Numbered from the stretch's first letter, positions 1-9,918 are shown. The stretch: 64,000 nt of DNA from Pseudomonas sp. (GCA_007713455.1 VMRT01000018.1:44975-108974), one strand, 5' to 3'. The notes: generated from the letters alone by a model not told the origin. A program made the numbers and translations.

Positions 1-632
1 GCGATGTACTCGCCCGGGTGATTTACGGCTTTCGCATCTCGGTCCTGTTCGCCCTGACCCTGACCCTGATCAGCTCGGTGATCGGCGTTATCGCCGGCGC
101 CCTGCAGGGCTTCTATGGCGGCTGGGTCGACCTGGTTGGCCAGCGCCTGCTGGAGATCTGGTCCGGGCTGCCGGTGCTCTATCTGCTGATCATTCTGGCC
201 AGCTTCGTGCAGCCGAACTTCTGGTGGCTGCTGGGCATCATGCTGCTGTTTTCCTGGATGAGCCTGGTGGACGTGGTACGTGCCGAATTCCTCCGTGGGC
301 GCAACCTCGAGTACGTGCGCGCCGCTCGTGCGCTGGGCATGCAGAACGGCGCCATCATGTTCCGCCACATCCTGCCGAACGCCATGGTTTCCACCATGAC
401 CTTCATGCCGTTCATCCTCACCGGCGCCATCGGCACGCTCACCGCGCTGGACTTTCTCGGTTTCGGTCTGCCGGCAGGTTCGCCGTCGCTCGGTGAACTG
501 GTCGCCCAGGGCAAGGCCAATCTGCAGGCGCCCTGGCTGGGCATCAGCGCCTTCATGGTGCTGGCAATCATGCTGACCCTGCTGGTGTTTATCGGGGAGG
601 CGGCGCGCGATGCCTTCGACCCAAGGAAATAA
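1..632 (+). CDS. yejE: Peptide ABC transporter permease, C-terminal part (YejE-like)
   Basis: Inner-membrane permease of a peptide (microcin C/oligopeptide type) ABC importer. The open frame runs in from the left edge (codons D-V-L-A-R precede the first possible GTG), so the N-terminus is outside the window. Several hydrophobic helices are visible, and the segment RAARALGMQNGAIMFRHILPN matches the EAA loop that docks on the ATPase. It ends in FDPRK, as YejE-type permeases do. The ATPase gene follows after one base, so the two are co-transcribed. The family assignment is secure; the transported peptide is not known. Confidence 0.9.
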   Translation, partial: DVLARVIYGFRISVLFALTLTLISSVIGVIAGALQGFYGGWVDLVGQRLLEIWSGLPVLYLLIILASFVQPNFWWLLGIMLLFSWMSLVDVVRAEFLRGRNLEYVRAARALGMQNGAIMFRHILPNAMVSTMTFMPFILTGAIGTLTALDFLGFGLPAGSPSLGELVAQGKANLQAPWLGISAFMVLAIMLTLLVFIGEAARDAFDPRK

Positions 633-633
633 C

Positions 634-2295
634 ATGGCCGAACAACCGATAGCCGAGAATCTGGTCGAGGTCCGCGACCTGGCCGTCGAGTTCGTCACCG
701 GCGAACAGGTCCAACGTGTCGTCGAAGGCGTGACGTTTGACATTCGCAAGGGCGAAACGCTGGCCCTGGTCGGGGAAAGCGGCTCGGGCAAGTCCGTGAC
801 GGCTCATTCCATCCTGCGACTGCTGCCCTACCCGCTCGCCCGCCATCCGCAAGGGCAGATCCTCTTCCACGGTCAGGACCTGCTCAAGGCCGACGAAAAA
901 GCCATGCGTAAAATCCGTGGCAATCGCATCGCCATGGTCTTCCAGGAGCCGATGACCTCGCTCAACCCGCTGCACACCGTGGGCAAGCAGATCAACGAGG
1001 TGCTGGAGATTCACAAGGGCCTGCGCGGCAAAGCCGCAACCGCTCGCACCCTGGAGTTGCTGGAACTGGTCGGTATCCCGGAGCCGCGCAAGCGCATCCG
1101 CGCCTACCCGCACGAGCTGTCGGGCGGCCAGCGGCAACGGGTGGTCATCGCCATGGCGCTGGCCAACGAGCCCGAGCTGTTGATCGCCGACGAACCGACC
1201 ACAGCACTCGACGTCACCGTGCAGCTGAAGATCCTCGAACTGCTCAAGGAACTGCAGGCACGCCTGGGCATGGCGCTGCTGCTGATCAGCCACGACCTCA
1301 ACCTGGTTCGGCGCATTGCCCATCGCGTATGTGTCATGCAGCGCGGTCGCGTCGTCGAACAGGCGTTGTGTGAAGATCTGTTCCGCGCACCTCAGCATCC
1401 GTATACCCAGGAACTGCTCGCGGCCGAGCCCAGTGGCGGTCCGGTGGCGGTCGAAGAAGCGGCGCCATTGCTGGAAGTGGACGACCTGCGGGTGTGGTTC
1501 CCTATCAAGAAGGGCCTGCTGCGGCGCACTGTCGACCACATCAAGGCAGTCGATGGTGTGAACTTCAGTCTGCCCAAGGGGCAGACGCTGGGTATCGTCG
1601 GTGAGAGCGGCTCAGGTAAGTCCACCCTGGGTTTAGCTATCCTTCGTTTGTTGGGTAGTCGCGGCGAGATCCGCTTTCAGGGCCAGCAGCTGCAAAGCAT
1701 GTCGCAGCGCCAGGTCCGGCCGCTGCGAAGGCAGATGCAGGTGGTCTTTCAGGATCCGTTCGGCAGCCTGAGCCCGCGTATGTCGGTTGGGCAGATCGTT
1801 GGCGAGGGGCTGCACATCCACCGGATGGGCAATGCCAAGGAGCAGGAACAGGCAATCATTGACGCGCTCGTGGAGGTTGGCCTTGATCCGGATACCCGGC
1901 ATCGCTATCCCCACGAGTTTTCCGGCGGGCAACGGCAACGCATTGCCATTGCCCGAGCTCTGGTGTTGAAGCCGGCGCTGATACTGCTCGACGAGCCGAC
2001 TTCGGCGCTCGATCGCACGGTGCAGCGACAGGTGGTGGAGCTTCTGCGCTCGTTGCAGGCCAAGTACAACCTGACCTACCTGTTCATCAGCCATGACCTG
2101 GCGGTGGTCAGGGCGCTGAGCCACCAGATGATGGTGGTCAAGCAGGGCCAGGTGGTGGAACAAGGTGCGGCCGCTGACATTTTTGCGGCACCACAACATC
2201 CGTATACACAGCAGCTGCTGGAATCCGCCTTCATGGCGCCCGGCACTGCCGAACAACCAGAAGAGGGACAAGCACATGGGTTTTCTCACCGGTAA
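634..2295 (+). CDS. yejF: Peptide ABC transporter, duplicated ATP-binding protein (YejF-like)
   Basis: Cytoplasmic ATPase that powers the YejABE peptide importer. The 553-residue protein carries two complete nucleotide-binding domains in tandem. Walker A GESGSGKS occurs near residue 47 and again near 322, each half has an LSGGQRQR or FSGGQRQR signature, and Walker B reads [12 protein letters not shown] and [12 protein letters not shown]. The ATG at 634 is chosen because AAGGAAA lies just upstream; an ATG at 610 in the same frame would overlap yejE. Its 3' end overlaps the fabI start by 20 bases in another frame. Confidence 0.93.
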   Translation: MAEQPIAENLVEVRDLAVEFVTGEQVQRVVEGVTFDIRKGETLALVGESGSGKSVTAHSILRLLPYPLARHPQGQILFHGQDLLKADEKAMRKIRGNRIAMVFQEPMTSLNPLHTVGKQINEVLEIHKGLRGKAATARTLELLELVGIPEPRKRIRAYPHELSGGQRQRVVIAMALANEPELLIADEPTTALDVTVQLKILELLKELQARLGMALLLISHDLNLVRRIAHRVCVMQRGRVVEQALCEDLFRAPQHPYTQELLAAEPSGGPVAVEEAAPLLEVDDLRVWFPIKKGLLRRTVDHIKAVDGVNFSLPKGQTLGIVGESGSGKSTLGLAILRLLGSRGEIRFQGQQLQSMSQRQVRPLRRQMQVVFQDPFGSLSPRMSVGQIVGEGLHIHRMGNAKEQEQAIIDALVEVGLDPDTRHRYPHEFSGGQRQRIAIARALVLKPALILLDEPTSALDRTVQRQVVELLRSLQAKYNLTYLFISHDLAVVRALSHQMMVVKQGQVVEQGAAADIFAAPQHPYTQQLLESAFMAPGTAEQPEEGQAHGFSHR

Positions 2296-3070
2296 GCGCG
2301 TACTGATCGTCGGCGTTGCCAGCAAACTTTCGATTGCCTCCGGCATCGCCGCCGCCATGCATCGCGAAGGTGCAGAACTGGCTTTCACCTACCAGGGCGA
2401 CAAGCTCAAGGGTCGCGTCGAGGAATTCGCTTCTGGTTGGGGCTCGAGCCCTGAGCTGTGCTTCCCCTGCGACGTCGCCAACGATGAAGAGATCGCGCGC
2501 GTATTCGAAGAGCTGAGCAAGAAGTGGGACGGCCTGGACTGCATCGTGCACTCGGTCGGCTTCGCTCCGGGCGACCAGCTCAACGGCGACTTCACCGAAG
2601 TCACCACCCGTGAAGGCTTCAAGATCGCCCACGACATCAGCGCCTACAGCTTCGTCGCCCTGGCCAAGGCCGGTCGCGAGATGATGAAGGGCCGCAACGG
2701 CAGCCTGCTGACCCTCTCCTACCTGGGTGCCGAGCGCACCATGCCGAACTACAACGTCATGGGCATGGCCAAGGCCAGCCTGGAAGCCGGCGTTCGCTAC
2801 CTGGCCGGCAGCCTCGGCCCGGAAGGCACCCGCGTGAACTGCATCTCTGCCGGCCCGATCCGTACCCTGGCCGCCTCCGGCATCGCCAGCTTCCGCAAGA
2901 TGCTGGCTGCCAACGAGAAGCAGACCCCTATGCGTCGCAACGTCACTATCGACGAAGTCGGCAATGCCGGCGCCTTCCTCTGCTCGGACCTGGCTTCCGG
3001 CATCAGCGGTGAGATCCTCTACGTCGACGGCGGCTTCAACACCACCGCAATGGGCTCGCTGGAAGACTGA
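2276..3070 (+). CDS. fabI: Enoyl-[acyl-carrier-protein] reductase, NADH (FabI)
   Basis: Catalyses the last reduction of each fatty-acid elongation cycle (trans-2-enoyl-ACP to acyl-ACP) in the cytoplasm. The 264-residue protein opens with the FabI-type nucleotide loop [13 protein letters not shown]. It contains the active-site arrangement Tyr-x9-Tyr-x6-Lys (about Y148, Y158, K165) within [20 protein letters not shown]. The ATG overlaps the end of yejF and is preceded by AGAGGGACAAGCAC, which supplies the ribosome site. A strong hairpin follows the stop. It is essential where it is the only enoyl reductase; whether FabV also exists cannot be told from here. Confidence 0.96.
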   Translation: MGFLTGKRVLIVGVASKLSIASGIAAAMHREGAELAFTYQGDKLKGRVEEFASGWGSSPELCFPCDVANDEEIARVFEELSKKWDGLDCIVHSVGFAPGDQLNGDFTEVTTREGFKIAHDISAYSFVALAKAGREMMKGRNGSLLTLSYLGAERTMPNYNVMGMAKASLEAGVRYLAGSLGPEGTRVNCISAGPIRTLAASGIASFRKMLAANEKQTPMRRNVTIDEVGNAGAFLCSDLASGISGEILYVDGGFNTTAMGSLED

Positions 3071-3095
3071 TCCCGCGCCCGTCTACGTAAGCACC

Positions 3096-3125
3096 GAACC
3101 CCGCCTACTGGCGGGGTTCGTGTTT
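3096..3125. terminator. Terminator hairpin after fabI
   Basis: GAACCCCGCC and GGCGGGGTTC pair across a TACT loop, followed by a short T-rich run. It separates fabI from the convergent dehydrogenase remnant and may serve both. Confidence 0.75.
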
Positions 3126-3137
3126 CTGCGCAGTGGC

Positions 3138-3569
3138 TCAGCCGGCCGTAACCGTCATGCCGCCATCGGCCATGACCACCGAGCCCACCAAGAAGCTCGC
3201 CCGCTCCGAGGCGAGAAAGGCGACGATCTCGGCGATCTCCTCCGGTTGCGCCGCGCGCCCGATGGGTGCGGCTTCGCCATGCTGGGCGAGAAAGCCCGGG
3301 CCGTCCTCGACCACGTCGTTGAGGATGTTGGTCACCACATCGCCAACACCGATGGCGTTGACCCGGATGCCATGCTCGATCGCCTCCAGCGCCAGCGTGC
3401 GGGTCAGCTGCGCCAGCGCGCCTTTGGATGCCGTATAGGCGGCGATGACCTTGGCGCCCCGATCGTGCAGCAACAAGGCAATCGCCCTGCCGATGCCGCT
3501 GGCGGCGCCGGTGACCAGCGCGACCTTGCCTGCAACTTCCTGAACGACGATGTGATTCGAATCAGTCAT
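3138..3569 (-). pseudogene. Short-chain dehydrogenase with internal deletion
   Basis: The 143-residue frame starts like a normal SDR with the cofactor loop TGAASGIGRA. After GAKVIA it jumps directly to AYTASKGALAQLTRTLA, the Tyr-x3-Lys active-site helix. It then continues to a normal C-terminus (FLVGSVVMADGGMTVTAG). SDRs are about 250 residues, so about 100 central residues are missing, including the NNAG strand and the catalytic serine. The reading frame is kept and a good ribosome site (GAGGAGAG) precedes the ATG. A functional enzyme is unlikely. It is divergent from the AraC regulator, which may once have controlled it. Confidence 0.8.
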
Positions 3570-3760
3570 GGTGCTCTCCTCTCTTTCGGGCTGCGCCACG
3601 AGGCGCGATGGGTTAACTGTCTCCCATCGCAGCAGGCCGGGCTTTCGAACGCTTGCGCTGGCTGTTGCGGTTTTGCGCGCAGCAGTGATCTGCCGGCGCG
3701 CAGGGTCCTGCGCTAACCTTTCGGCGCTGAACGCTTTCAAATGTTTGCCAGGAGCACGTC

Positions 3761-4690
3761 ATGCCGCGGTCATCACAAGCCCCGCCACGGCCCCATGCGG
3801 GGCAGACCTGCCCGCAGTCGATGAGCCATTACCTGCCTGGTGAAGCGCGAGCGACCGCACAGCAGCCGCCGATGCAGGACGTGGTGGTGCAGCTGTTCAG
3901 CCATCGCACGATCGTCGAACCGATACAGGTACCAGCACTGTTGGAGCCGCTGCTGGTGCTGGTACTGGCCGGTGCGGCACGAGTCGAGGAACGTGCGCCG
4001 GGTGGGCAATGGAGCGCAGCAACCGTCAGGGCCGGCGACTTCTTCCTGACCGATACCCACGAGCCGTACGAAATGCGCTGGCAGACGCTGGAAGGTGAGC
4101 AATTCGAGGTGATGCACCTGTATCTCGGCCTGCCGCTCATCGACCAGGCCGCACGGGAACTGCTCGGGCCGCAGAGCACAGCGGTTGCCTTGCGGGACGT
4201 CTCCGGCGCCCACGACGACACGGTTCGCTGGTTGATGGAGAAACTGCACCACGAGCTGGTCGAGCAGCGCCAGCCCAGCCCGCTCTGCGTTCGCGGCCTG
4301 GCCCAGGCACTGGCCGTGCATCTGGTGCGCCACTATCGGGATCGGCAAGACGCCGTCCGGCGCAGCAACGCCTTGCCGGCCTACAAGCTGCGCCGGGTCA
4401 TCGAGGCGATGGATGCGCAGTTGGCCGACGATTTCAGTCTTGCTCAGCTGGCACGAACCGCCGAGCTGAGCGAGTACCACTTCAGCCGGATGTTCAAACG
4501 AGCCACCGGGCTTTCGCCGTCTCAGTACTTCATCGGCCTGCGCATGGCACGGGCGCGACGGCTGCTGATCGAAACGCAGCGCAGCGTCATCGATATCGGG
4601 CTGGAAGTGGGCTATTCGAGCCCTAGCCACTTCTCCCAGGTATTCCGCCGCGAGGTGGGCGTTACCCCCAGCGCCTATCGCCAGGCATGA
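3761..4690 (+). CDS. AraC-family transcriptional regulator
   Basis: A 309-residue DNA-binding regulator. The N-terminal half (about 30-190) looks like a cupin-type ligand-binding domain. The C-terminal 100 residues are a classical AraC double helix-turn-helix: LADDFSLAQLARTAELSEYHFSRMFK, then the second helix pair ending VGYSSPSHFSQVFRREVGVTPSAYR. The ATG at 3761 has AGGAG seven bases upstream; an internal ATG at 3821 is possible. It is transcribed away from the deleted SDR gene across 191 bases, a usual regulator-target layout. The ligand is unknown. Confidence 0.88.
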   Translation: MPRSSQAPPRPHAGQTCPQSMSHYLPGEARATAQQPPMQDVVVQLFSHRTIVEPIQVPALLEPLLVLVLAGAARVEERAPGGQWSAATVRAGDFFLTDTHEPYEMRWQTLEGEQFEVMHLYLGLPLIDQAARELLGPQSTAVALRDVSGAHDDTVRWLMEKLHHELVEQRQPSPLCVRGLAQALAVHLVRHYRDRQDAVRRSNALPAYKLRRVIEAMDAQLADDFSLAQLARTAELSEYHFSRMFKRATGLSPSQYFIGLRMARARRLLIETQRSVIDIGLEVGYSSPSHFSQVFRREVGVTPSAYRQA

Positions 4691-4719
4691 GCTGCCTTTG
4701 CCTGGCGGCAGAACGACAA

Positions 4720-4750
4720 AACCCCGGCCATGACGACCGGGGTTCTGTTT
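4720..4750. terminator. Terminator hairpin after the AraC gene
   Basis: AACCCCGG (4720-4727) pairs with CCGGGGTT (4737-4744), followed by CTGTTT. It lies just downstream of the AraC gene, between that gene and the convergent pedH gene. Confidence 0.75.
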
Positions 4751-4752
4751 GC

Positions 4753-4778
4753 GCAAACCCGACGATCGCCGGGTTTGC
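4753..4778. terminator. Second hairpin, probably pedH terminator
   Basis: GCAAACCCG and CGGGTTTGC form a 9-bp stem around an 8-base loop, 15 bases beyond the pedH stop codon. With its neighbour it forms a double barrier between convergent genes. Confidence 0.6.
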
Positions 4779-4792
4779 GTCACGCAGGCTGA

Positions 4793-6568
4793 TCAGCGCT
4801 TGGCGACCAGATCCTTCGGCAGCTTGAAGGTCCAGACCATACCGCCCTGGTTGAAGTCCTTCACGCGCTTGGCGACCTCGCCGCCCCACAGCGGTACCGC
4901 ACCACCCCAGCCGGAGAGAACGGAAACGTACTGCTCGCCATCCATTTCCCAGGTGACCGGAGAACCGATGACGCCCGAGCCGGTGTTGAACTCGTAGACC
5001 TTCTTGCCGGTCTTGGCGTCGAAGGCCATCAGGTAGCCCTCAGGGTTGCCGGTGAACACCAGATTGCCCTTGGTGGCCAACACGCCGCCCCACAGCGGAG
5101 CGTAGTTGTTGTAGCGCCAGACTTCCTTGCCGGTCTTCGGATCGATTGCGCGCAGCACACCGATGAAGTCGTCGTTGAGCGGCTTGATGGTGAAGCCGGC
5201 ACCCAGGTAGGCGGCACCCTTCTTGTAGGATACGCCTTCGTTCCAGATGTCCATGCCCCACTCGTTGGACGGCACGTAGAACAGGCCGGTGTCCTGGCTG
5301 TAGGCCATTGGCATCCAGTTCTTGCCGCCGAGGAAGGACGGTGCGACGAACACCGACTTGCCCTTGTCCGCGTCGGCAGGATTGCCCGGGCGGTGGGCTT
5401 CGTCGTAGATCGGACGGCCAGTCTTGTCCAGGCCCTTGGCCCAGGTGATCTTGTCAACGAACGGGAAGCCACGGATGAACTTGCCGTTGGTGCGATCTAG
5501 CACGTAGAAGAAGCCGTTACGGTCTGCGGTGCCGGCAGCCTTGATGGTCTTGCCGCCGTCCTTGTAGTCGAAGGAGATCAGCTCGTTGACGCCGTCGAAG
5601 TCCCAGCCGTCATGCGGGGTGGACTGGAAGTGCCACTTGATCGAGCCGTCATTCGGGTCCAGCGCCAGACGCGAGGACGAGTACAGGTTGTCGCCAGGTC
5701 GCAGGTGCGAGTTCCACGGCGCCGGGTTACCGGTACCGAACAGCAGCGAGTCGGTGTCCGGATCGTAGTAGCCGCCCAGCCATGGAGCTGCACCGCCGGT
5801 CTTCCACAGGTCGCCCGGCCAGGTCTTGCCGGCTTCGCCGCCGGAGATGCCGCTCTCGACCTTCTTGCCGTCCTTCCAGACGTAACCCATGTGGCCTTCC
5901 ACGGTCGGACGGGTCCACAGCAGTTCACCGTTCTTCGCGTCGTAGGCTTCGATCTTGCCGACCACGCCGAACTCACCACCGGAGACGCCGGTGATCAGCT
6001 TGCCATTCACCACCAGCGGCGCGGCGGTCAGCGAGTAACCGGCCTTGTAGTCGGCGACAGTCTTCTTCCAGACCACCTTGCCGGTGTCCTTGTTCAGGGC
6101 GACCAGCTTGGCATCGAGGGTGCCGAAGATCACCAGATCGCCATACAGCGCGACACCACGGTTGATCACGTCACAGCACGGCATGATGCCGTCGGGCAGG
6201 CGGGCATCGTACTGCCACAGTTCCTTGCCGGTACGGGCGTCCAGTGCATATACACGCGAGTAGGAGCCGGTGATGTACATCACGCCGTCCTTGATCAGCG
6301 GCTGCGCTTCCTGACCGCGCTGCTTTTCACCGCCGAGAGAGAAGCCCCAAACCGGTCGCAACTGATTGATGTTATTGGTATTCAACGTGTCCAGCGTACT
6401 GTAGCGCTGGCCCTGCAAACCCAGACCGTTGGTGACGATCTGATCGGTGGATTTGGCGTCGTTGAGGATTTCCTGGTCGGTTACGGCCCAGGCGTGCAGG
6501 CTGGACATCGCCACCGCGGCGCATAGCGCCGTCAAGGCGAAGGGCTTGCGAAGACCGGTGTGCTTCAT
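4793..6568 (-). CDS. pedH: PQQ-dependent alcohol dehydrogenase, lanthanide type (PedH-like)
   Basis: Periplasmic quinoprotein that oxidises alcohols (and often aldehydes), passing electrons to a c-type cytochrome. It has 591 residues with a signal peptide ending near HAWA, beta-propeller tryptophan-docking repeats, and the adjacent-cysteine pair PCCD near residue 130 that contacts PQQ. The catalytic segment is W322-D323-F324-D325. The extra Asp two residues after the catalytic Asp is the published hallmark of lanthanide-dependent (XoxF/PedH) enzymes. The ATG at 6568 is preceded by AGAGGT; a longer frame to 6640 lacks a ribosome site. Metal use is inferred from this residue, not measured. Its promoter holds a GGGAA-N3-TTCCC palindrome. 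Confidence 0.9.
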   Translation of the reverse strand: MKHTGLRKPFALTALCAAVAMSSLHAWAVTDQEILNDAKSTDQIVTNGLGLQGQRYSTLDTLNTNNINQLRPVWGFSLGGEKQRGQEAQPLIKDGVMYITGSYSRVYALDARTGKELWQYDARLPDGIMPCCDVINRGVALYGDLVIFGTLDAKLVALNKDTGKVVWKKTVADYKAGYSLTAAPLVVNGKLITGVSGGEFGVVGKIEAYDAKNGELLWTRPTVEGHMGYVWKDGKKVESGISGGEAGKTWPGDLWKTGGAAPWLGGYYDPDTDSLLFGTGNPAPWNSHLRPGDNLYSSSRLALDPNDGSIKWHFQSTPHDGWDFDGVNELISFDYKDGGKTIKAAGTADRNGFFYVLDRTNGKFIRGFPFVDKITWAKGLDKTGRPIYDEAHRPGNPADADKGKSVFVAPSFLGGKNWMPMAYSQDTGLFYVPSNEWGMDIWNEGVSYKKGAAYLGAGFTIKPLNDDFIGVLRAIDPKTGKEVWRYNNYAPLWGGVLATKGNLVFTGNPEGYLMAFDAKTGKKVYEFNTGSGVIGSPVTWEMDGEQYVSVLSGWGGAVPLWGGEVAKRVKDFNQGGMVWTFKLPKDLVAKR

Positions 6569-6600
6569 TGCGGCTACCTCTGCGGGTTCATTGTTATGCC

Positions 6601-6613
6601 GGGAAATTTTCCC
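6601..6613. promoter_or_regulatory. Palindrome GGGAA-N3-TTCCC, pedH copy
   Basis: Perfect inverted repeat GGGAAATTTTCCC, 33-45 bases upstream of the pedH start. The same GGGAA-N3-TTCCC form is found at 11455, 20318 and 20340. The binding protein is unknown; the position near the probable transcription start suits an operator. Confidence 0.5.
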
Positions 6614-6680
6614 GGTCTGTTGTTGATTCTTGGTTTGCACCGCCTCGCCAACAATTGCCCGCAGTGCCGATTTTCCTCCT

Positions 6681-6690
6681 CCCTTGGTAG
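6681..6690. promoter_or_regulatory. CCTTGGTA operator-like motif, copy 1
   Basis: CCCTTGGTAG within a 13-base string (TCCTCCCTTGGTA) that is repeated exactly at 11383-11395 in front of pedE. It lies between pedH and the divergent binding-protein gene. It is interpreted as a site for one of the LuxR-type response regulators encoded nearby; this is inference. Confidence 0.5.
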
Positions 6691-6847
6691 CAATACGCCG
6701 CCGCAGGCCACGAAAGACGCGTGATTCGGCCCGCCGTCAATGCCGGGCGGCACCGAAAGTCGCACCCATATGGCCTGAAAAGACTATTCCGCTGAGCCCG
6801 CCCCACGCCCTACAACGGACGCCCCCTCGCTCAGAAGGATAAGAGCC

Positions 6848-8086
6848 ATGCTTCGCCCGACATTGGTCATCGCCCTCATCGTCTTCACCTTGCAAAGCGC
6901 CCACGCGTCCGAACCGATCCGTCTGGGTCTCAACTACCCGAGCACCGGCAACTACAAGTCCGAAGGTCTGGAGCTACGCCGTGGCGCCCTGCTTGCCGTC
7001 GACCAGATCAACCAGGGTGGTGGTTTGCTGGGCCGACGCCTGGAGCTGGTCAGCCTGAATTCGGCCGCGCGCGCGGAAAAGGCGCGTGCCAACGTCGACC
7101 GTTTCGCCAAACAGGGCGCAGCGATGATCTTCGGCGGCGCCAACAGCGAAGAGGCGATGAGCGCCGGCCAGCGCGCACGCGAACTCGGACTGCTGTACTT
7201 CCCCACCCTCGGCTACGCCAACGAGATCACCGGACGAGACGGCCATCGGCATCTATTCCGCGAATCCAACAGTGCCTGGATGAGCGCGCGGGTACTCGGC
7301 GAGTACCTCAGCTGGCACATGCCCAACCGCCGCTATCACTACATCAGCCTCGACGATGCCTGGGGCCACAGCATGGAGCAGGCCCTGCGTGAAGCGACCA
7401 AGAGCCGCGACCGCGCACGCCACGGCTACTCGAAGATCGCCGCGCGAGGTGCCCGCCGCGATGACTACCTGAGCGCACTGCAGAAGGCTGCCGCCAGTGA
7501 TGCGGATGTGCTGGTGATCGTTCTGCTCGGCCAGGATCTGGTGCAGACCATGCGCCTGGCGCACACCCTGGAGCTGGGCAAGCGCATGCAGATTATCGCG
7601 CCCAACCTCAACCAGAGCATCGTCGAGCAAGCCGGACCGCTGGTGATGGAAAACGTGATCGGCACCGAAGCCTGGACCTGGCGGGTACCGCAGCGCGAGA
7701 AAAGCGAAACCGGTCAGGCGTTCGTTGAGCGCTACATCGCGTTGCATCAGGCCTACCCCGGCAGCACCGCGGCGTCGGCCTACGGCATCGTCCGGCAGTG
7801 GGCCGATGCCGTGGGGCGGGCGGGCCGACTGGATAGCGAAGCAGTCATCGCCGCGCTGGAGAACCATCGCTACAGCCTGCTGAAGGACGAGCAGTACTGG
7901 CGCGACTTCGACCACCAGAACGTCCAGAGCATCTACGCGGTACGGGTTCGCGATCGCAGCGAGATCATGCAGGACCGCTTCAAGCAGGACTACTTCACCA
8001 TCATCCATCGCATGGATGGCGAGGAAGCCGCGCCTAGCTTGGACGACTGGCAGCAGGAGCGCGGCGATCAGCTACAGCTGCAGTGA
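6848..8086 (+). CDS. ABC-type periplasmic binding protein, type I fold (UrtA/AmiC-like)
   Basis: A secreted solute-binding protein of 412 residues with signal peptide (cleavage near AHA-SEP) and a typical type I binding-protein opening, IRLGLNYPSTGNYKSEGLELRRGALLA split over two strands. It resembles urea/branched-chain amide receptors. AAGGAT precedes the ATG. No permease or ATPase gene is adjacent, so it may act as a sensor or carrier rather than as an importer subunit. It is divergent from pedH and shares that regulatory region, which ties it to alcohol oxidation. The ligand is unknown. Confidence 0.8.
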   Translation: MLRPTLVIALIVFTLQSAHASEPIRLGLNYPSTGNYKSEGLELRRGALLAVDQINQGGGLLGRRLELVSLNSAARAEKARANVDRFAKQGAAMIFGGANSEEAMSAGQRARELGLLYFPTLGYANEITGRDGHRHLFRESNSAWMSARVLGEYLSWHMPNRRYHYISLDDAWGHSMEQALREATKSRDRARHGYSKIAARGARRDDYLSALQKAAASDADVLVIVLLGQDLVQTMRLAHTLELGKRMQIIAPNLNQSIVEQAGPLVMENVIGTEAWTWRVPQREKSETGQAFVERYIALHQAYPGSTAASAYGIVRQWADAVGRAGRLDSEAVIAALENHRYSLLKDEQYWRDFDHQNVQSIYAVRVRDRSEIMQDRFKQDYFTIIHRMDGEEAAPSLDDWQQERGDQLQLQ

Positions 8087-8118
8087 CCGGATGCAGCGAC
8101 TGGAGTGGAACACCAATA

Positions 8119-8137
8119 GGCGCGCCGCGGGCGCGCC
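8119..8137. terminator. Hairpin between convergent genes
   Basis: GGCGCGCC repeats as an inverted pair with a three-base GCG loop, between the stops of the binding protein and the metallohydrolase. There is no strong T-run, so intrinsic termination is plausible but unproven. Confidence 0.45.
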
Positions 8138-8138
8138 T

Positions 8139-9068
8139 TCACTCGTCGACGCGCTGCAGCGCCATCGCTTCATAGCGCGGATACAGATGGCTGACGCTAC
8201 GTATCAGCTCATAGCGGGTCAGGCTGATGCCGGCGAAGCGCTCGGGAATCGGGCTCTGGATCACCTCGTTCATGTCCGCCCCGCCGCTGGCGGCATCCCG
8301 CAGCAAGCCGTCGAGCCAGCCGAGGTAGTCGCGCATCTGTACGAACGGCGCGGCGTCATCGGCCACCGGGCCATGGCCAGCGACCAGGCGTTTCCAGGGC
8401 AGCGCCTCTAGGGTATCGAGGTCTTCCAGCCAGACATCCAGGCCTGGGCTGTTGGGCGTCGTCAGCGCGCGTTGGTAGAACAGGATGTCGCCGGCGAAGA
8501 GCACGCCACTGCGTTCGTCGAGAATGGCCAGATCGGCACCGGTGTGACCGCGCAGGGCGAGCAGGCGCAGGGAGCGCCCGCCGATCTCCAGCGTGCCGGG
8601 CGCCAGGGTCTCGGATGGCAGCACCACCTCCGTACCGCGCATCCAGTCACCTACCAGGCGGTACATGTTCTCGGCCATGGCATTGCCCTGCTCGCGCAAC
8701 AGCTCGGTCGTACCGGCGAGCGCGGCGATGGGCACATCGGCAAATGCCTGGTTGCCGAGGACGTGGTCGGGGTGATGATGGGTCAGCAGCAGCTTGATGA
8801 CCGGACGATCGGTAACGCTCGCGATAGCCGCGCGCATCGCCTCGCCATAACGCCGCGACGGGCCGCTGTCGATCACCACCACGCCGGCCGCGGTGACGAT
8901 GAAGCCGGTGTTGACGATATTGCCGCCGTTGGCCTTGTCGAAGTTGTCGGTCGAGCCTTCCAGCAGCCACACGTCATCGGCAATCTGCCGCGGCTGCAGC
9001 GTGTAACGCAGCTCGGCGTGTGCGGGCAGGGTCAGACAGAACGCGAACATCAGGAGCAACAGGCGCAT
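8139..9068 (-). CDS. Quinoprotein relay zinc metallohydrolase (SoxH-related, metallo-beta-lactamase fold)
   Basis: A secreted 309-residue metallo-beta-lactamase-fold hydrolase. A signal peptide (cleavage near AHA-ELR) is followed by the metal motif THHHPDH near residues 95-101. Further ligands lie in LRGHTGAD, FAGDILF and VAGHGPV. This family is known from genome comparison to accompany PQQ dehydrogenases together with SoxYZ-like carriers, but its substrate is undescribed. AAGGAGG sits six bases before the ATG. It is the last gene of the minus-strand run cytochrome c550, MxaJ-like, SoxYZ-like, hydrolase. By analogy with SoxB it could release a group bound to the SoxYZ-like carrier; this is inference. 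Confidence 0.85.
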   Translation of the reverse strand: MRLLLLMFAFCLTLPAHAELRYTLQPRQIADDVWLLEGSTDNFDKANGGNIVNTGFIVTAAGVVVIDSGPSRRYGEAMRAAIASVTDRPVIKLLLTHHHPDHVLGNQAFADVPIAALAGTTELLREQGNAMAENMYRLVGDWMRGTEVVLPSETLAPGTLEIGGRSLRLLALRGHTGADLAILDERSGVLFAGDILFYQRALTTPNSPGLDVWLEDLDTLEALPWKRLVAGHGPVADDAAPFVQMRDYLGWLDGLLRDAASGGADMNEVIQSPIPERFAGISLTRYELIRSVSHLYPRYEAMALQRVDE

Positions 9069-9121
9069 GACGCCTCCTTGGCTTGGTTGCTGGCTCTCGG
9101 AGAGAACGCGAGCTGGTCAGC

Positions 9122-9868
9122 TCAGAGCGCGGCTTCGAACTCGTTGCCGTTGTTGTCACGCAGCCACAGGCGGGTGTCCTGCGCGCCCTTCACTTCCAGG
9201 CTCAGACTCGGATTTTCGGCGACCGCCGGATACAGTTCCAGCTCCGCCAGGACCTGACCGTCGGCATCGCGCAACTCGGCCTGGTTGAGAAAGAATTCGG
9301 GAATGCCGCCGACCAGGCCGTTATCCATCGGATGGGAGACCTGCAGGCGCAAACGACTGAAATCGCCGCGGGCGAAGCGCCCACCGATGACCTCACCGAG
9401 GCGGTCTTCCCAGCCTGGCTGGGCACGCACCACGCTCGGCGCCGTACAGCCGCCACCAGCAGCATCGACCTTGGCCGAACCGATGTGCCAGACACCATCA
9501 CGGGTCAGCACCGCTGCACGGATAGGTGTCGCCTGTTCCACGCGTATGCGGATGGCGACCAGCGGCACGACCTGCTCGCCGGGCGTGAAGGTGAAAATAC
9601 GTGGAATGGGATTGGGGTCGGCCCAGGCCTCGATACGCACCACCTCGTCACCGAGGGCTCTGGCATCGATGTGCACCGGCACCTGTCGCGAATCCTCGGC
9701 GAATGGCGGCACCTGGACCTTTACGCGCTCGTCGAACACATAGGGCTCGCTGTTGAGCAAGCCCTTGTGGTGGTATTCCCACATCACCGATTGCAGCGGA
9801 TCGGCCTCCGCCGCCAGGGCGCTCGGCGCGTGAAAGACCATCAGCAGCAGCAAGACTCGGACGCTCAT
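9122..9868 (-). CDS. Quinoprotein-associated SoxYZ-like carrier protein
   Basis: A secreted 248-residue protein that looks like SoxY fused to SoxZ. After the signal peptide, the first half ends in GGGC (C141), matching the swinging-arm cysteine motif at the end of SoxY. The second half resembles SoxZ (HPMDNGL, then an immunoglobulin-like tail). In sulfur oxidation this cysteine carries the substrate covalently; here the cargo is unknown. The ATG at 9868 is chosen because GAGGAG precedes it. Its neighbours are the relay hydrolase downstream and the MxaJ-like protein upstream, a combination repeatedly seen next to PQQ dehydrogenases. Confidence 0.85.
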   Translation of the reverse strand: MSVRVLLLLMVFHAPSALAAEADPLQSVMWEYHHKGLLNSEPYVFDERVKVQVPPFAEDSRQVPVHIDARALGDEVVRIEAWADPNPIPRIFTFTPGEQVVPLVAIRIRVEQATPIRAAVLTRDGVWHIGSAKVDAAGGGCTAPSVVRAQPGWEDRLGEVIGGRFARGDFSRLRLQVSHPMDNGLVGGIPEFFLNQAELRDADGQVLAELELYPAVAENPSLSLEVKGAQDTRLWLRDNNGNEFEAAL

Positions 9869-9918
9869 GTCGACTCCTCGAACAGCGATCCGCAGCGGGA
9901 TCGGCATGGCGCGACCGG

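Larger units (their letters stand above)
6569..6847. promoter_or_regulatory. Divergent promoter region pedH / binding-protein gene
   Basis: This 279-base gap holds the start signals for pedH (left) and the binding-protein gene (right). Two operator-like sequences are visible: GGGAAATTTTCCC at 6601-6613 and CCCTTGGTAG at 6681-6690. Both recur elsewhere in the alcohol-oxidation region. No clear sigma-70 -35/-10 pair was identified. Confidence 0.6.
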
